Positions 1 to 7,766 of a DNA stretch of 64,000 bases are shown here, piece after piece. Under the pieces are notes generated by a model. The model had not been told where the DNA came from. It saw only the letters and a program-made list of their open reading frames with translations, and did no database searches. Position numbers and translations under genes: made by a program. The DNA lies in assembly GCA_942493245.1 (NCBI GenBank), contig OW818685.1:1550001-1614000 (forward strand), in the 5' to 3' direction. The stretch is from DAOPYU01 sp942493245. Its GTDB lineage: Bacteria; Sumerlaeota; Sumerlaeia; UBA8349. How positions within the stretch are numbered: position 1 is the first letter of the stretch; every line of letters begins with the position of its first letter.

Positions 1-685
1 ATACCTCGCGATGCAACCGCGAATCGAGCACCCTTCGGACCCCTTCTTCCGGGGGAAACGCATGCCGGAACGGTTCCGGATTTCCATCGAGACGCGGGAA
101 GAGGTCCGTGTCGTAACTGAAATCCAACCCCCGTTCCGCGCAAAGATGCTCCAGAAGTTCCATCTCCTCCGCATTTTCCCGCATGGCCAGGCTCTTCACA
201 CCCAGATGGGGAACCGCCTCCTGTAAAAGGTCCAACCCCGCCAACGCCCGCTCAAACGCCTCCGGGCAACCACACACCCGGCCATAGGAAGCCGCCGACG
301 CGCCGTACAGCGAGACCTCGCACAGCACCGGCGGATAATCCCGCAGGAAAGCCGCTACTTCCGCGTCCACCAGCGTGCCATTGGTGAACAGTGTCAGCAA
401 CATCCCCTTCTGAGCCGCATACCGGTAGATCTCCCGAAAATCGGGCCGTAAAAGCGGTTCTCCGCCCGTAATCAGCAACCGCAGACACCCGGCGTCCACC
501 AATTCATCTATCACCCGCCGGATTTCACCCAGCGACAACTCCGGTTCGGACCGGTACGCTCCCATGTAGCAATGCACACACCGCAGATTGCAGCGCCAGG
601 TTATCTCCAAACTCCCCGACAGGGGCACCCGCCCCTGCGAACGCACCACCTCCCGGGCATACTCGTCAAACGACACCGTTTCCAT
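1..685 (-). CDS. Radical SAM protein, RiPP-maturase-like (partial, C-terminus outside window)
   Basis: Reading from the ATG at 685 gives 228 residues that run off the left edge. Residues 32-39 read CNLRCVHC, the CX3CX2C motif that binds the radical SAM [4Fe-4S] cluster, and residues 74-77 read GGEP, which contacts S-adenosylmethionine. The first third matches PqqE/SPASM-type peptide-modifying enzymes. Any SPASM auxiliary-cluster domain would lie beyond the window. An in-frame TGA just upstream limits the start to the ATG or to GTG/TTG codons a few residues earlier. The gene lies 40 bp downstream of a PqqD-like gene on the same strand, which supports peptide modification (thioether or C-C crosslinking, or oxidation) as the role. 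Substrate and exact chemistry cannot be read from this part. Confidence 0.85.
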   Translation of the reverse strand, partial: METVSFDEYAREVVRSQGRVPLSGSLEITWRCNLRCVHCYMGAYRSEPELSLGEIRRVIDELVDAGCLRLLITGGEPLLRPDFREIYRYAAQKGMLLTLFTNGTLVDAEVAAFLRDYPPVLCEVSLYGASAASYGRVCGCPEAFERALAGLDLLQEAVPHLGVKSLAMRENAEEMELLEHLCAERGLDFSYDTDLFPRLDGNPEPFRHAFPPEEGVRRVLDSRLHREV

Positions 686-724
686 CAACCCGCCCACCAG
701 TTTCTCTCACCCATGCACCCGAAC

Positions 725-1060
725 TTACTCCGTTACTCGTTCTACCAAACGCGATTCTCTCAGTTCTTCCAGAAATTCCTCGATCTCAGAGATCACTTGA
801 GCATGCGTATCCGCCCCTTCCACCGTACTCAGGTCGAACACGTCGGAAACCTTCTCGAACAATTCTTCCAAAGTCACCGGCCGCTCCAACGCCTCCCAGA
901 TGACTCCCCCGACGGTGTTCAGGCGATACAGATACTCCAGTTGCGCCGTGCCACCTTCTCCCACCTGTACCAGTACCGTCTCTCCCGCTACTTCCCGCCG
1001 TACAACCCCATTGGTGCGCACATAACGGGCGGTCAACTTCGGATCAGTCCCTTCGCTCAT
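725..1060 (-). CDS. PqqD family peptide chaperone (RiPP recognition element)
   Basis: A 111-residue protein with the PqqD fold signature. It has an N-terminal strand region, then YRLNTVGGVIWEAL, a segment typical of PqqD (Y-x-LN-xxG-xxIWexL), followed by a tleeL helix and a C-terminal pattern IEEFLEELRESRLVE. PqqD proteins bind the leader of a ribosomally made peptide and present it to a radical SAM enzyme, and the next gene on this strand is one. I prefer the ATG at 1060 because the remaining length fits the family. A GTG at 1099 would add 13 residues. Neither start has a strong Shine-Dalgarno sequence. No precursor peptide gene is obvious in the 200 bp upstream, so it may lie left of the window. 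Confidence 0.82.
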   Translation of the reverse strand: MSEGTDPKLTARYVRTNGVVRREVAGETVLVQVGEGGTAQLEYLYRLNTVGGVIWEALERPVTLEELFEKVSDVFDLSTVEGADTHAQVISEIEEFLEELRESRLVERVTE

Positions 1061-1261
1061 TTCTGTATCCAATCTGACAGAGAATAGCCTTCTTGACACA
1101 TCGAGAATCAGTGTTACACAGGACCCGCAACCGGGTCAACCTCGATCCATACAAGAACCTCCGGGTAGAAATGCTTGATGCCGTTCCACGCGCAGGTTAT
1201 GCTGACCCTGCGTGTGGAGAAACCTCTCCCACGCGCCACCCAGACACGCGGCAGGAACCCT

Positions 1262-2098
1262 ATGAATCCTTCTTCTCTCACCCCACGCCTTCAGGCTCTC
1301 GACGCCAGACAACAAGACCAGCTGGGTCTTTTGGCCCAACTGCTCCTCGAAGAGAACAAAACCACCAACCTGACCGCGATCCGCGATCTGGAGGGAATTC
1401 GCTCCCGCCATTTCGAAGATTCCCTGGTTGGCCTTCAAGTACTGGAAAACATTGAGATAGGAAAATCCAATCCTCCCGACAGCCCCCCACGCCGTCCACG
1501 CCTTCTCGACGTCGGATCGGGCGCTGGCCTGCCGGGTCTTGTTCTGGCCATCGCGCTGCCGGACTGGGAGGTGGTCTCGCTCGAAGCCACCGGCAAGAAG
1601 ACCCGTTTTCAACGGTTGGTTGCCAAGACGCTGGACCTCAAAAACGTGTTTGTGGTGGAAGGACGCGCCGAAGAAATGGCCCACCACCCCGAGTACCGGG
1701 AACAATTCGACGTGGTGACGGCCCGGGCGGTGGCCGCGTTGCCCCTGCTGACCGAACTGTGTGTTCCTTTTTTGCGCCCGGGAGGGCATTTCCTGGCCTG
1801 GAAAGGTTTCCGCATCGAAGAAGAACTTGTCACCACCCGGGAGGCGTGCAAACTCCTCGGAAGTGGGATTTCCGGTCAGGTTGCCTACCAGATTTCTCTG
1901 TTTCCCGGAGAGAGTGTTGCCGATGAAGCGTGTGGAACCTGCGTTCCCGACAGTTTGCCCCTGGAGGAAAACTCAGTCCCAGCGCTTACCCGGGATGTTT
2001 TCCCGGGTCAAATTGTGGTCATCCGCAAGATATCCCCGACTTCCAAACGCTTTCCCCGCACAACAAGCGCCATGCGCAAGCGTCCTCTGGGGAGTTGA
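1262..2098 (+). CDS. rsmG: 16S rRNA (guanine-527-N7)-methyltransferase RsmG (GidB)
   Basis: 278 residues from the ATG at 1262, preceded by AGGAA. RsmG methylates N7 of G527 in 16S rRNA using S-adenosylmethionine. Family motifs are present: NKTTNLTAI near residue 32, RHFEDSL near 49, the SAM-binding loop LLDVGSGAGLPGL near 81, and the C-terminal basic block with KRFPR and KRPLG. A linker rich in Pro, Asp and Arg just before the SAM loop is a little longer than usual. An in-frame upstream ATG at 1175 would add 29 residues without family similarity. The gene starts 200 bp from the divergently transcribed PqqD gene. Loss of RsmG gives low-level streptomycin resistance in other bacteria (family knowledge). 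Confidence 0.93.
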   Translation: MNPSSLTPRLQALDARQQDQLGLLAQLLLEENKTTNLTAIRDLEGIRSRHFEDSLVGLQVLENIEIGKSNPPDSPPRRPRLLDVGSGAGLPGLVLAIALPDWEVVSLEATGKKTRFQRLVAKTLDLKNVFVVEGRAEEMAHHPEYREQFDVVTARAVAALPLLTELCVPFLRPGGHFLAWKGFRIEEELVTTREACKLLGSGISGQVAYQISLFPGESVADEACGTCVPDSLPLEENSVPALTRDVFPGQIVVIRKISPTSKRFPRTTSAMRKRPLGS

Positions 2099-2232
2099 CC
2101 CTTGCGCCTCGTTTCCACCCAATCGAGCGTTTCTTGATCTTTTCTGATTGCCAGAACAGGCGGGATTGGCGTATTTTTCGAGACGCACGTTGTGCCATGC
2201 TTTGACAAACCCTATGTAACAGGAGACTACCG

Positions 2233-3084
2233 ATGACTTTCTTTTCATCCAATTCCGTGTCGCGTCGCGGCTTTATGAAAGTTGGCGCGCTCGCAGCCGC
2301 TTCCATGAGCATGAATCTTCCCGCTCTGTTGGCCGCCGAGCAGAAGAAAATCCCCGTCGGGCTGCAGCTCTATTCCCTGCGCGCTGACGCCCCCAAGGAT
2401 CTGGCCAAGACGATCGAGGCTGTGGCCAAGATGGGCTACAAGGGCGTCGAGTTCGCCGGCTATTACGATAAAAAGGCTGCCGAACTGCGCAAAATGCTCG
2501 ACGACAACGGTCTGGTCTGCTGCGGCACCCACACCCAACTCGACACCATCAAGCCGGAAAACCTGGCCGCCACCATCGAGTACAACAAAACGCTGGGTAA
2601 CAAGTACCTCATCGTTCCCTACATGGACCCCAAGACCAAAGAGGGCTGGCTGGAAATGGCCAAACTGTTCAATGAGCAACTCCCGAAGGTCAAAGCCGAG
2701 AAGATGTACCTCGGTTACCACGCCCACGGTCATGACTTCACCAAACTGGGCGATACCTCCTGCTGGGATCTCTTCTTTGGCAACACGCAGGACGACATCG
2801 TCATGCAGCTCGACACGTCCAACTGCATGGAAGGCAAAGCCAACCCGGTTGAAGTGCTCAAGCAGTACTCCAAGCGCGCCATCACGATCCACTTGAAGGA
2901 ATGGGGCGGCCCGTCGCCCGACTCGGTCATCGGCGAGGGTAAGGTGGACTTCAAGTCCGTCTTCGACATCTGTGAGAAAAACGGTGTGACCCAGTGGTAT
3001 ATCGTCGAGCACGAAAGCGGCACGAAGCCGATGGAAAACGTCAAGGGCTGTATCGAAGCCTTGAAAAAGATGGGCAAGATCTGA
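2233..3084 (+). CDS. Secreted sugar phosphate isomerase/epimerase (xylose isomerase-like TIM barrel)
   Basis: 283 residues behind a good ribosome site (AGGAGA). The N-terminus carries a twin-arginine signal (SRRGFMKVG, then an Ala-rich hydrophobic stretch ending LLAAEQ), so the protein is probably exported folded. The rest is an AP-endonuclease-2/xylose-isomerase-like TIM barrel, with VEFAGYY, LDTSNCMEG, IHLKEW and IVEHESG at the usual places for acidic and histidine metal ligands. Such secreted barrels are abundant in PVC bacteria and act on sugars or inositol-like compounds; the substrate cannot be read here. It stands alone, with a strong terminator after it. It may work with the fucosidase encoded convergently next to it, but this is a guess from position. 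Confidence 0.85.
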   Translation: MTFFSSNSVSRRGFMKVGALAAASMSMNLPALLAAEQKKIPVGLQLYSLRADAPKDLAKTIEAVAKMGYKGVEFAGYYDKKAAELRKMLDDNGLVCCGTHTQLDTIKPENLAATIEYNKTLGNKYLIVPYMDPKTKEGWLEMAKLFNEQLPKVKAEKMYLGYHAHGHDFTKLGDTSCWDLFFGNTQDDIVMQLDTSNCMEGKANPVEVLKQYSKRAITIHLKEWGGPSPDSVIGEGKVDFKSVFDICEKNGVTQWYIVEHESGTKPMENVKGCIEALKKMGKI

Positions 3085-3110
3085 GCGAACCCGCTCCGTT
3101 CTTCAATACA

Positions 3111-3150
3111 GAATCCCCGTCCGGACACCCTTCCGGACGGGGATTCTTTT
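3111..3150. terminator. Intrinsic terminator between convergent genes
   Basis: A perfect 15-bp stem (GAATCCCCGTCCGGA at 3111-3125 pairs with 3132-3146), a 6-nt loop and a TTTT tail. It lies between the isomerase (plus) and the fucosidase (minus). The T tail favours termination of plus-strand transcripts. Confidence 0.88.
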
Positions 3151-3177
3151 ACCTCAACGCAGACACTGTGCCGCCGT

Positions 3178-5115
3178 TTATTCCAAAGGCTGCAACGCGA
3201 TGTTTCGCAGGTTGAGGGGTTGCCAGTTTTTCGCGTCTTGCGGGCGAATCTTGACCTCCTGATCGCCAGTCTGCTTGATTTCGATCGAACCGAGATCCAC
3301 GTTCTCGAATTTGTCCCAACTGCCGGTGTTGGGGGCCTTCCCGGTAACCGTCTGTCCGGCAATCTCGACCCCGAATTCAGAAGCGTCGCTCGTCGAAGCG
3401 CAACTGGCGGTGACTTTGAATTTTCCCGCCTTGGGGAAACGGACCTTCCAGGTGGCCCAATCCTGCCCATTGTTCCAGAAACCGATATTCGTCTGGCCGC
3501 CTTTTTCTTCCGTCTTGATCTGGTCGCCATGTAACTCCGCCAGATCGGCGGAGAGGGCGAAGACACCCTTGGCATCCGCCTTGACAACCTCGGCCTCAAC
3601 GACGAAAGGAACCGCCTTGAGGTCGCTGCCGGCGATTTTCAGCGCAGCGGTGAATTCAGACACTTTTTCTTTCGGTAAGGTGACCATCAACCCCTCGGCG
3701 GTCTGTTTCCACTCGAGTTTGGCATCGGAACCGAGCAGGCTGACAGACTCGATCTTGTTGATAGTCTCTCCCGCCGGTTTGGCCAGGGAACGCACCACGA
3801 GTTGTCCGTCCTCCGGCCAGCCAAGCGCGATGGCGTAGAGTGTGGTCCCCTTCGTCGTGAAACGAATTTCTTTGGCGTCGTACTTGAAATCTTCTTTGAA
3901 ATTGCCCCCCTTGACCTTGACCTTGCTCTCGCCATACACCTGCCAGGGCCGCGTTCCATAAATCGCTTCGCCGTGAACCGCAATCCAGGTCGCCATCTGT
4001 TCGAGCATCTGTTCGACCTCGGGGTCCAGCGATCCATCCGGACGCTGGACGACGTTCAACAAGAGATTGCCATTCTTACTGACATTGTCCACCAGCATGT
4101 GGATGACCCATTTCACCGGCTGGAACTTCCAGTTGCGGTTGTAATACCAGTCCCCAATCGAAGTGTCGGTCTGCCAGGGATACGGATCAATCTTGGGGAG
4201 AATGCCACGCTCGATATCCTGGACCCACCGGCCCCCCGATTCCTGTTTGCAGTTATAGACCACTTGGGTCTTGCCCCCCTCGCGAGCGGCGCTGGCGTTG
4301 TAGAAGTGCGCCACCATGCTCAATCCCACTTCATTATTGAACGGAATCGCCCCATCCGTATAGAGGAGGTCGGGCTGGTACTTGTCCACCAGTTCCTTAA
4401 TTTCGTTGTACCACTCCTGGTGCCACTTGGGATTTTTGCTGTACCACCCCGTGTCGTCCGGATCGGCTTTGAAATGATAGAGTTCCTGATACTTGGGGTC
4501 GGCTCCGTCATAGGGGACTCCTGCCTTCGGACCGGTCTTGTCCGCCTTGTGGCTGGACTGGAACCAGGTGAAACTCGCGCCCAGGTGCTCCGAGACGCCA
4601 AATTTCAACCCCAGCTTCTTCGCAGCCTTCTGCCATTCACCGACCACGTCGCGTTTGGGGCCCATCTGGACGGAATTCCATGTGTGGATTTTCGAGTCCC
4701 ACAGGAAGAAATTGTCGTGGTGCGTGCCCATGCTGACGAAATACTTGGCCCCGGCCTTTTTGTACAACGCCATGAGACGTTCCGGATCCCACTTCTCCGC
4801 CTTCCACTGCGGGATGATGTCCTTATACCCATACTGCGACGGGTGGCCGTAATTCTCCGTGTGATACTTGTAATGCTTGTTCCCTTCCTCATACATGCCG
4901 CGGGCATACCAATCGCCATCCATCGGAACAGCCTGGGGGCCCCAGTGCGCCCAGATACCGAATTTCGCGTCGCGGAACCACTCGGGATACTGGTACTGTT
5001 TGAGCGATTCCATGTCGGGCTTGAACGGCCCCTCAGCCATCGGACAATTGATCTTTTCCTCGGCGCCAGCCCAGGCGCAAATCCACAACAGACTGATTGC
5101 GAGTAGTTTCTTCAT
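3178..5115 (-). CDS. Secreted alpha-L-fucosidase, GH29
   Basis: 645 residues from the ATG at 5115, which follows GAGGAGGAAGAG; an upstream in-frame codon at 5148 is less likely. Residues 1-18 form a Sec signal peptide (MKKLLAISLLWICAWAGA). The GH29 barrel follows, with EWFRDAKFGIWAHWGP, YFVSMGTHHDNF, GVSEHLGASF and DLLYTDG. The Asp of YTDG, near residue 254, is at the position of the catalytic nucleophile. A GH29 C-terminal beta domain follows, and the last 140 residues resemble a carbohydrate-binding beta-sandwich (AGKFKVTASCAST and later). The enzyme removes terminal alpha-linked L-fucose from glycans outside the cytoplasm. The fucokinase gene at 30504-33776 provides a route for using released fucose. 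Linkage specificity is unknown. Confidence 0.93.
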   Translation of the reverse strand: MKKLLAISLLWICAWAGAEEKINCPMAEGPFKPDMESLKQYQYPEWFRDAKFGIWAHWGPQAVPMDGDWYARGMYEEGNKHYKYHTENYGHPSQYGYKDIIPQWKAEKWDPERLMALYKKAGAKYFVSMGTHHDNFFLWDSKIHTWNSVQMGPKRDVVGEWQKAAKKLGLKFGVSEHLGASFTWFQSSHKADKTGPKAGVPYDGADPKYQELYHFKADPDDTGWYSKNPKWHQEWYNEIKELVDKYQPDLLYTDGAIPFNNEVGLSMVAHFYNASAAREGGKTQVVYNCKQESGGRWVQDIERGILPKIDPYPWQTDTSIGDWYYNRNWKFQPVKWVIHMLVDNVSKNGNLLLNVVQRPDGSLDPEVEQMLEQMATWIAVHGEAIYGTRPWQVYGESKVKVKGGNFKEDFKYDAKEIRFTTKGTTLYAIALGWPEDGQLVVRSLAKPAGETINKIESVSLLGSDAKLEWKQTAEGLMVTLPKEKVSEFTAALKIAGSDLKAVPFVVEAEVVKADAKGVFALSADLAELHGDQIKTEEKGGQTNIGFWNNGQDWATWKVRFPKAGKFKVTASCASTSDASEFGVEIAGQTVTGKAPNTGSWDKFENVDLGSIEIKQTGDQEVKIRPQDAKNWQPLNLRNIALQPLE

Positions 5116-5672
5116 GTCGGTTCTCTTCCTCCTCGTCTCGATTTTCATGTCTCAGCATGATCTGAAAAATGCCCGTTCCAGACGGACATGCATTTCCCGG
5201 TGTCTTGGGGCTCTTTTCCGATTTGCCCCTTTGGGGGCAGGAGTGAAGCCCCCCTGTTTTGTCCGGATTTTCCAGACGGCCCAGATTCGTTATCGTTAAC
5301 GAAACGTGGCGTCCCAATACGCCCTCTGGCAGCCAACCTGTGCCAATCGGAGAAAATCTCCCGTTGCGTTTCCGATCCAGCATTCCGAGTCTCTCAAATC
5401 GTCTCCCTCGTTTTCAACCTTTTTTTGACCCAAAACGCATGAGGAAAATTCCCGATTCACGAAAAACCTTCGTCATTCAGAGACATCGCCGTCCTTGACA
5501 AGAAGCGGAAAAAGTACACAATAGACACATGGATGGTCCGCATATATTCTTTTGCTGAAAACGAACGGGAACAAACGCCGGTTCTTGCAGAAAGAGATAG
5601 ATCTAAACACCAGATGCGCATATTGTTTCTGAAAAACACTCTGATAACTCTTCGCGACAGGAGGAAATACTT
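5116..5672. other. Divergent intergenic region with one candidate operator
   Basis: The 557 bp between the fucosidase and the nitroreductase-like gene hold no credible gene. At 5286-5303 there is an inverted repeat, TTCGTTA-TCGT-TAACGAA, which could be a repressor site for either gene. A C/T-rich stretch lies at 5390-5440. The nitroreductase ribosome site (AGGAGGAAA) closes the region. Confidence 0.4.
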
Positions 5673-6374
5673 ATGAATCGCAGGCGGTTTGTTCAGACCC
5701 TTCCCGCTCTGGCTGTACTGAGCGGCGCCGTGTCCAGTTTCGCGCAGGAAACCCCTTCCCCGCAACCGGCTCTCTCTCCCATTATGCTTCCAAAACCTCA
5801 GATGGAAGGGGGCAAATCCGTGCTGGAAGCGTTGAAGGCGCGAAAGACCATCCGCAATATTAAAGAGGATAAATTGGCTCCCCAGATGCTGTCGAATCTC
5901 CTCTGGGCGGCCTTCGGCGTCAATCGTGAGGACGGAGGGCGAACGGCCGCCACCGCCAGCAATGCTCAAGAGATAGACCTCTACGTCGTATTGCAGGAAG
6001 GCGTCTATCTGTACGAAGCAACGCCACACCAGTTGACCCCAGTCGTCGCAGGCGACCAACGCGGAAAAGTTGCCGACCACGGTCGGGGCGGGGCGATGGC
6101 CAAGGCTCCCGTGAATCTGATCTTTGTCGCGGACCTCGCCAAATATCCCAAAGCGCGGTTTCAGGAACCCGGTCTGAAAGACCCTGAAATCCAGAAATCC
6201 TACTACAACGTGGCTACCGGCCTGATTGCCGGGAATGTCTATCTGTTCGCCGCTTCGCAAGGCCTGGCCGCCTGGTTCCACAACTGTAACAAGGAAGGGT
6301 TGGCCAAAGAACTGAAACTGCGCCCGGAACAACACGTACTCTATGGACAGACAGTGGGTTACCCCGCATCCTGA
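5673..6374 (+). CDS. Secreted nitroreductase-family (SagB-type) flavoprotein
   Basis: 233 residues behind a strong ribosome site (AGGAGGAAATACTT). The first 24 residues (RRRF, a hydrophobic run, then SSFA) look like a Tat-type signal. The body carries nitroreductase-fold patterns: an N-terminal ARKTIRNI segment (FMN-binding Arg region), LSNLLWAAFGVNR, an NAQEIDLYVV strand, and the late NVYLFAASQGLAAWF helix typical of SagB-like members. Such proteins are FMN-dependent oxidoreductases; some dehydrogenate azolines in peptide natural products. The export signal fits folded transport of a flavoprotein. The substrate is unknown. A PQQ-like propeller gene follows 78 bp downstream on the same strand and may be co-transcribed. 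Confidence 0.82.
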   Translation: MNRRRFVQTLPALAVLSGAVSSFAQETPSPQPALSPIMLPKPQMEGGKSVLEALKARKTIRNIKEDKLAPQMLSNLLWAAFGVNREDGGRTAATASNAQEIDLYVVLQEGVYLYEATPHQLTPVVAGDQRGKVADHGRGGAMAKAPVNLIFVADLAKYPKARFQEPGLKDPEIQKSYYNVATGLIAGNVYLFAASQGLAAWFHNCNKEGLAKELKLRPEQHVLYGQTVGYPAS

Positions 6375-6452
6375 TTTGAACAGCAAAACGGCGCCCTCTG
6401 CGCGAGGGGCCGGGGAATCCGAATCGTACCAACCTTGTTAAAGGAGGCTGCC

Positions 6453-7679
6453 ATGAAAAACCCGAAGTTGAGGTGGATTGTCGTATCGAGTGTTTTGATC
6501 CTCTGGGGTGTATCCAGTATCCAGGCCGCCGATTGGCCGCAGTGGCGCGGCACCAACCGGGACGGGAAAGTGACCGATTTCAAGGCGCCCCAAACCTGGC
6601 CTAAGGAACTGACCGCCAAGTGGAGAGTTCCCGTCGGATCGGCGGATGCAACTCCCGCTCTGGTGGGCGATAAACTCTATGTCTTCACGCGCCAGGGGAA
6701 TGAAGAAGTCACCCGTTGTTTGAATGCCGCGGATGGGAAAGAAATCTGGATTGAAAAATATGCGGCGGATGCGGCCACCGGCGCTGCCGGACGGCACCCC
6801 GGTCCTCGGAGCTCTCTGACGGTTTCGGATGGGAAGATTGTCACCTTGGGCGTTTGCGGTGTTTTGTCCTGTCTCGACGCCACCGATGGCAAACTGTTGT
6901 GGCGCAAGGACGAGTTTCCGAAAGTCGTCCCCAAATTTTTCACCAGCATGTCCCCCCTGATCGTGGACGGTCTGGCGATCGCCCACCTCGGAAAAGAAGG
7001 TCAGGGCGCGCTGATGGCATTTGAACTGGCTTCAGGCGCCCCGAAATGGAAATGGGAAGCGGAAGGTCCGGGCTACGCCTCGCCGGTTCTGATGACGGTG
7101 GACGGGGTGAAGCAAATCGTCACCCTCACCGAAAAGAGCGTTTCAGGCGTGGCGTTGGCCGACGGCAAGTTCCTCTGGCAGATTCCCTTTGCGTCGCAGG
7201 AACGGTCTTACAACACCGCGACCCCCATCGTTGAAGGCCAGACGGTCATTTACACCGGGCAAAGCCGCGGCACCCACGCCGTGAAGATTGTAAAACAGGG
7301 GGAGGTCTTCAGCGCCGAAAAGATTTGGGACAACGCGGAAGTCGCCATCCAGTACAACACGCCGGTTTTGAAGGACGGATTTCTCTATGGTCTTTCCGAC
7401 AAGGGTTTCTTTTTCTGCCTGAACGCCCAGACGGGCCAGACCGCCTGGATCACCACGAAAAAGGAAAGCGGTTTTGGAGCGATTGTGGACGCCGGTTCCT
7501 GCCTGCTGGCGTTGCCGGAACAATCCGGTCTCATCGCCTTCAAACCCACGGACAAGCAATACGAAGAACTGGCTCGGATCAAAGTTTCCGATACGCCGAT
7601 CTACGCCTATCCGGTCGTATCGGGAAACCGGGTGTTCGTCAAGGATCAAGATACCGTGGCGCTTTTTGTGATTGAGTAG
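6453..7679 (+). CDS. Secreted PQQ-like beta-propeller repeat protein
   Basis: 408 residues. The ATG at 6453 is chosen because AAGGAGG sits directly before it; an upstream in-frame codon at 6435 lacks this. There is an N-terminal Sec signal (VVSSVLILWGVSSIQAA) followed by DWPQWRG, the usual first motif of PVC outer-membrane-type propellers. Repeated blades of the type LNAADGKEIW, LDATDGKLLW, FELASGAPKWKW and LNAQTGQTAW follow. These proteins resemble BamB and PQQ alcohol dehydrogenases but mostly lack cofactor ligands, so a binding or scaffold role in the periplasm is more likely than catalysis. The gene may form an operon with the preceding nitroreductase-like gene. Confidence 0.85.
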   Translation: MKNPKLRWIVVSSVLILWGVSSIQAADWPQWRGTNRDGKVTDFKAPQTWPKELTAKWRVPVGSADATPALVGDKLYVFTRQGNEEVTRCLNAADGKEIWIEKYAADAATGAAGRHPGPRSSLTVSDGKIVTLGVCGVLSCLDATDGKLLWRKDEFPKVVPKFFTSMSPLIVDGLAIAHLGKEGQGALMAFELASGAPKWKWEAEGPGYASPVLMTVDGVKQIVTLTEKSVSGVALADGKFLWQIPFASQERSYNTATPIVEGQTVIYTGQSRGTHAVKIVKQGEVFSAEKIWDNAEVAIQYNTPVLKDGFLYGLSDKGFFFCLNAQTGQTAWITTKKESGFGAIVDAGSCLLALPEQSGLIAFKPTDKQYEELARIKVSDTPIYAYPVVSGNRVFVKDQDTVALFVIE

Positions 7680-7704
7680 GAAGTACAGAAACTTCGGGCT
7701 ATTT

Positions 7705-7747
7705 CGGGCTTCGTGGTTGCGAATTTTCTGTGCAACCACGAAGCCCG
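7705..7747. terminator. Hairpin between convergent genes (probable terminator)
   Basis: A 16-bp perfect stem (CGGGCTTCGTGGTTGC at 7705-7720 pairs with 7732-7747) with an 11-nt loop. Only short T runs flank it (ATTT before, ATTGCTTT after). It lies between the propeller gene and the end of the giant gene, so it may serve both strands. Confidence 0.7.
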
Positions 7748-7766
7748 ATTGCTTTCAACGGGGAAA

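Noticed and set aside
3802..5106. A 434-codon plus-strand frame opposite the fucosidase
   Set aside because: Antisense to a GH29 gene whose motifs are intact; no start signal.
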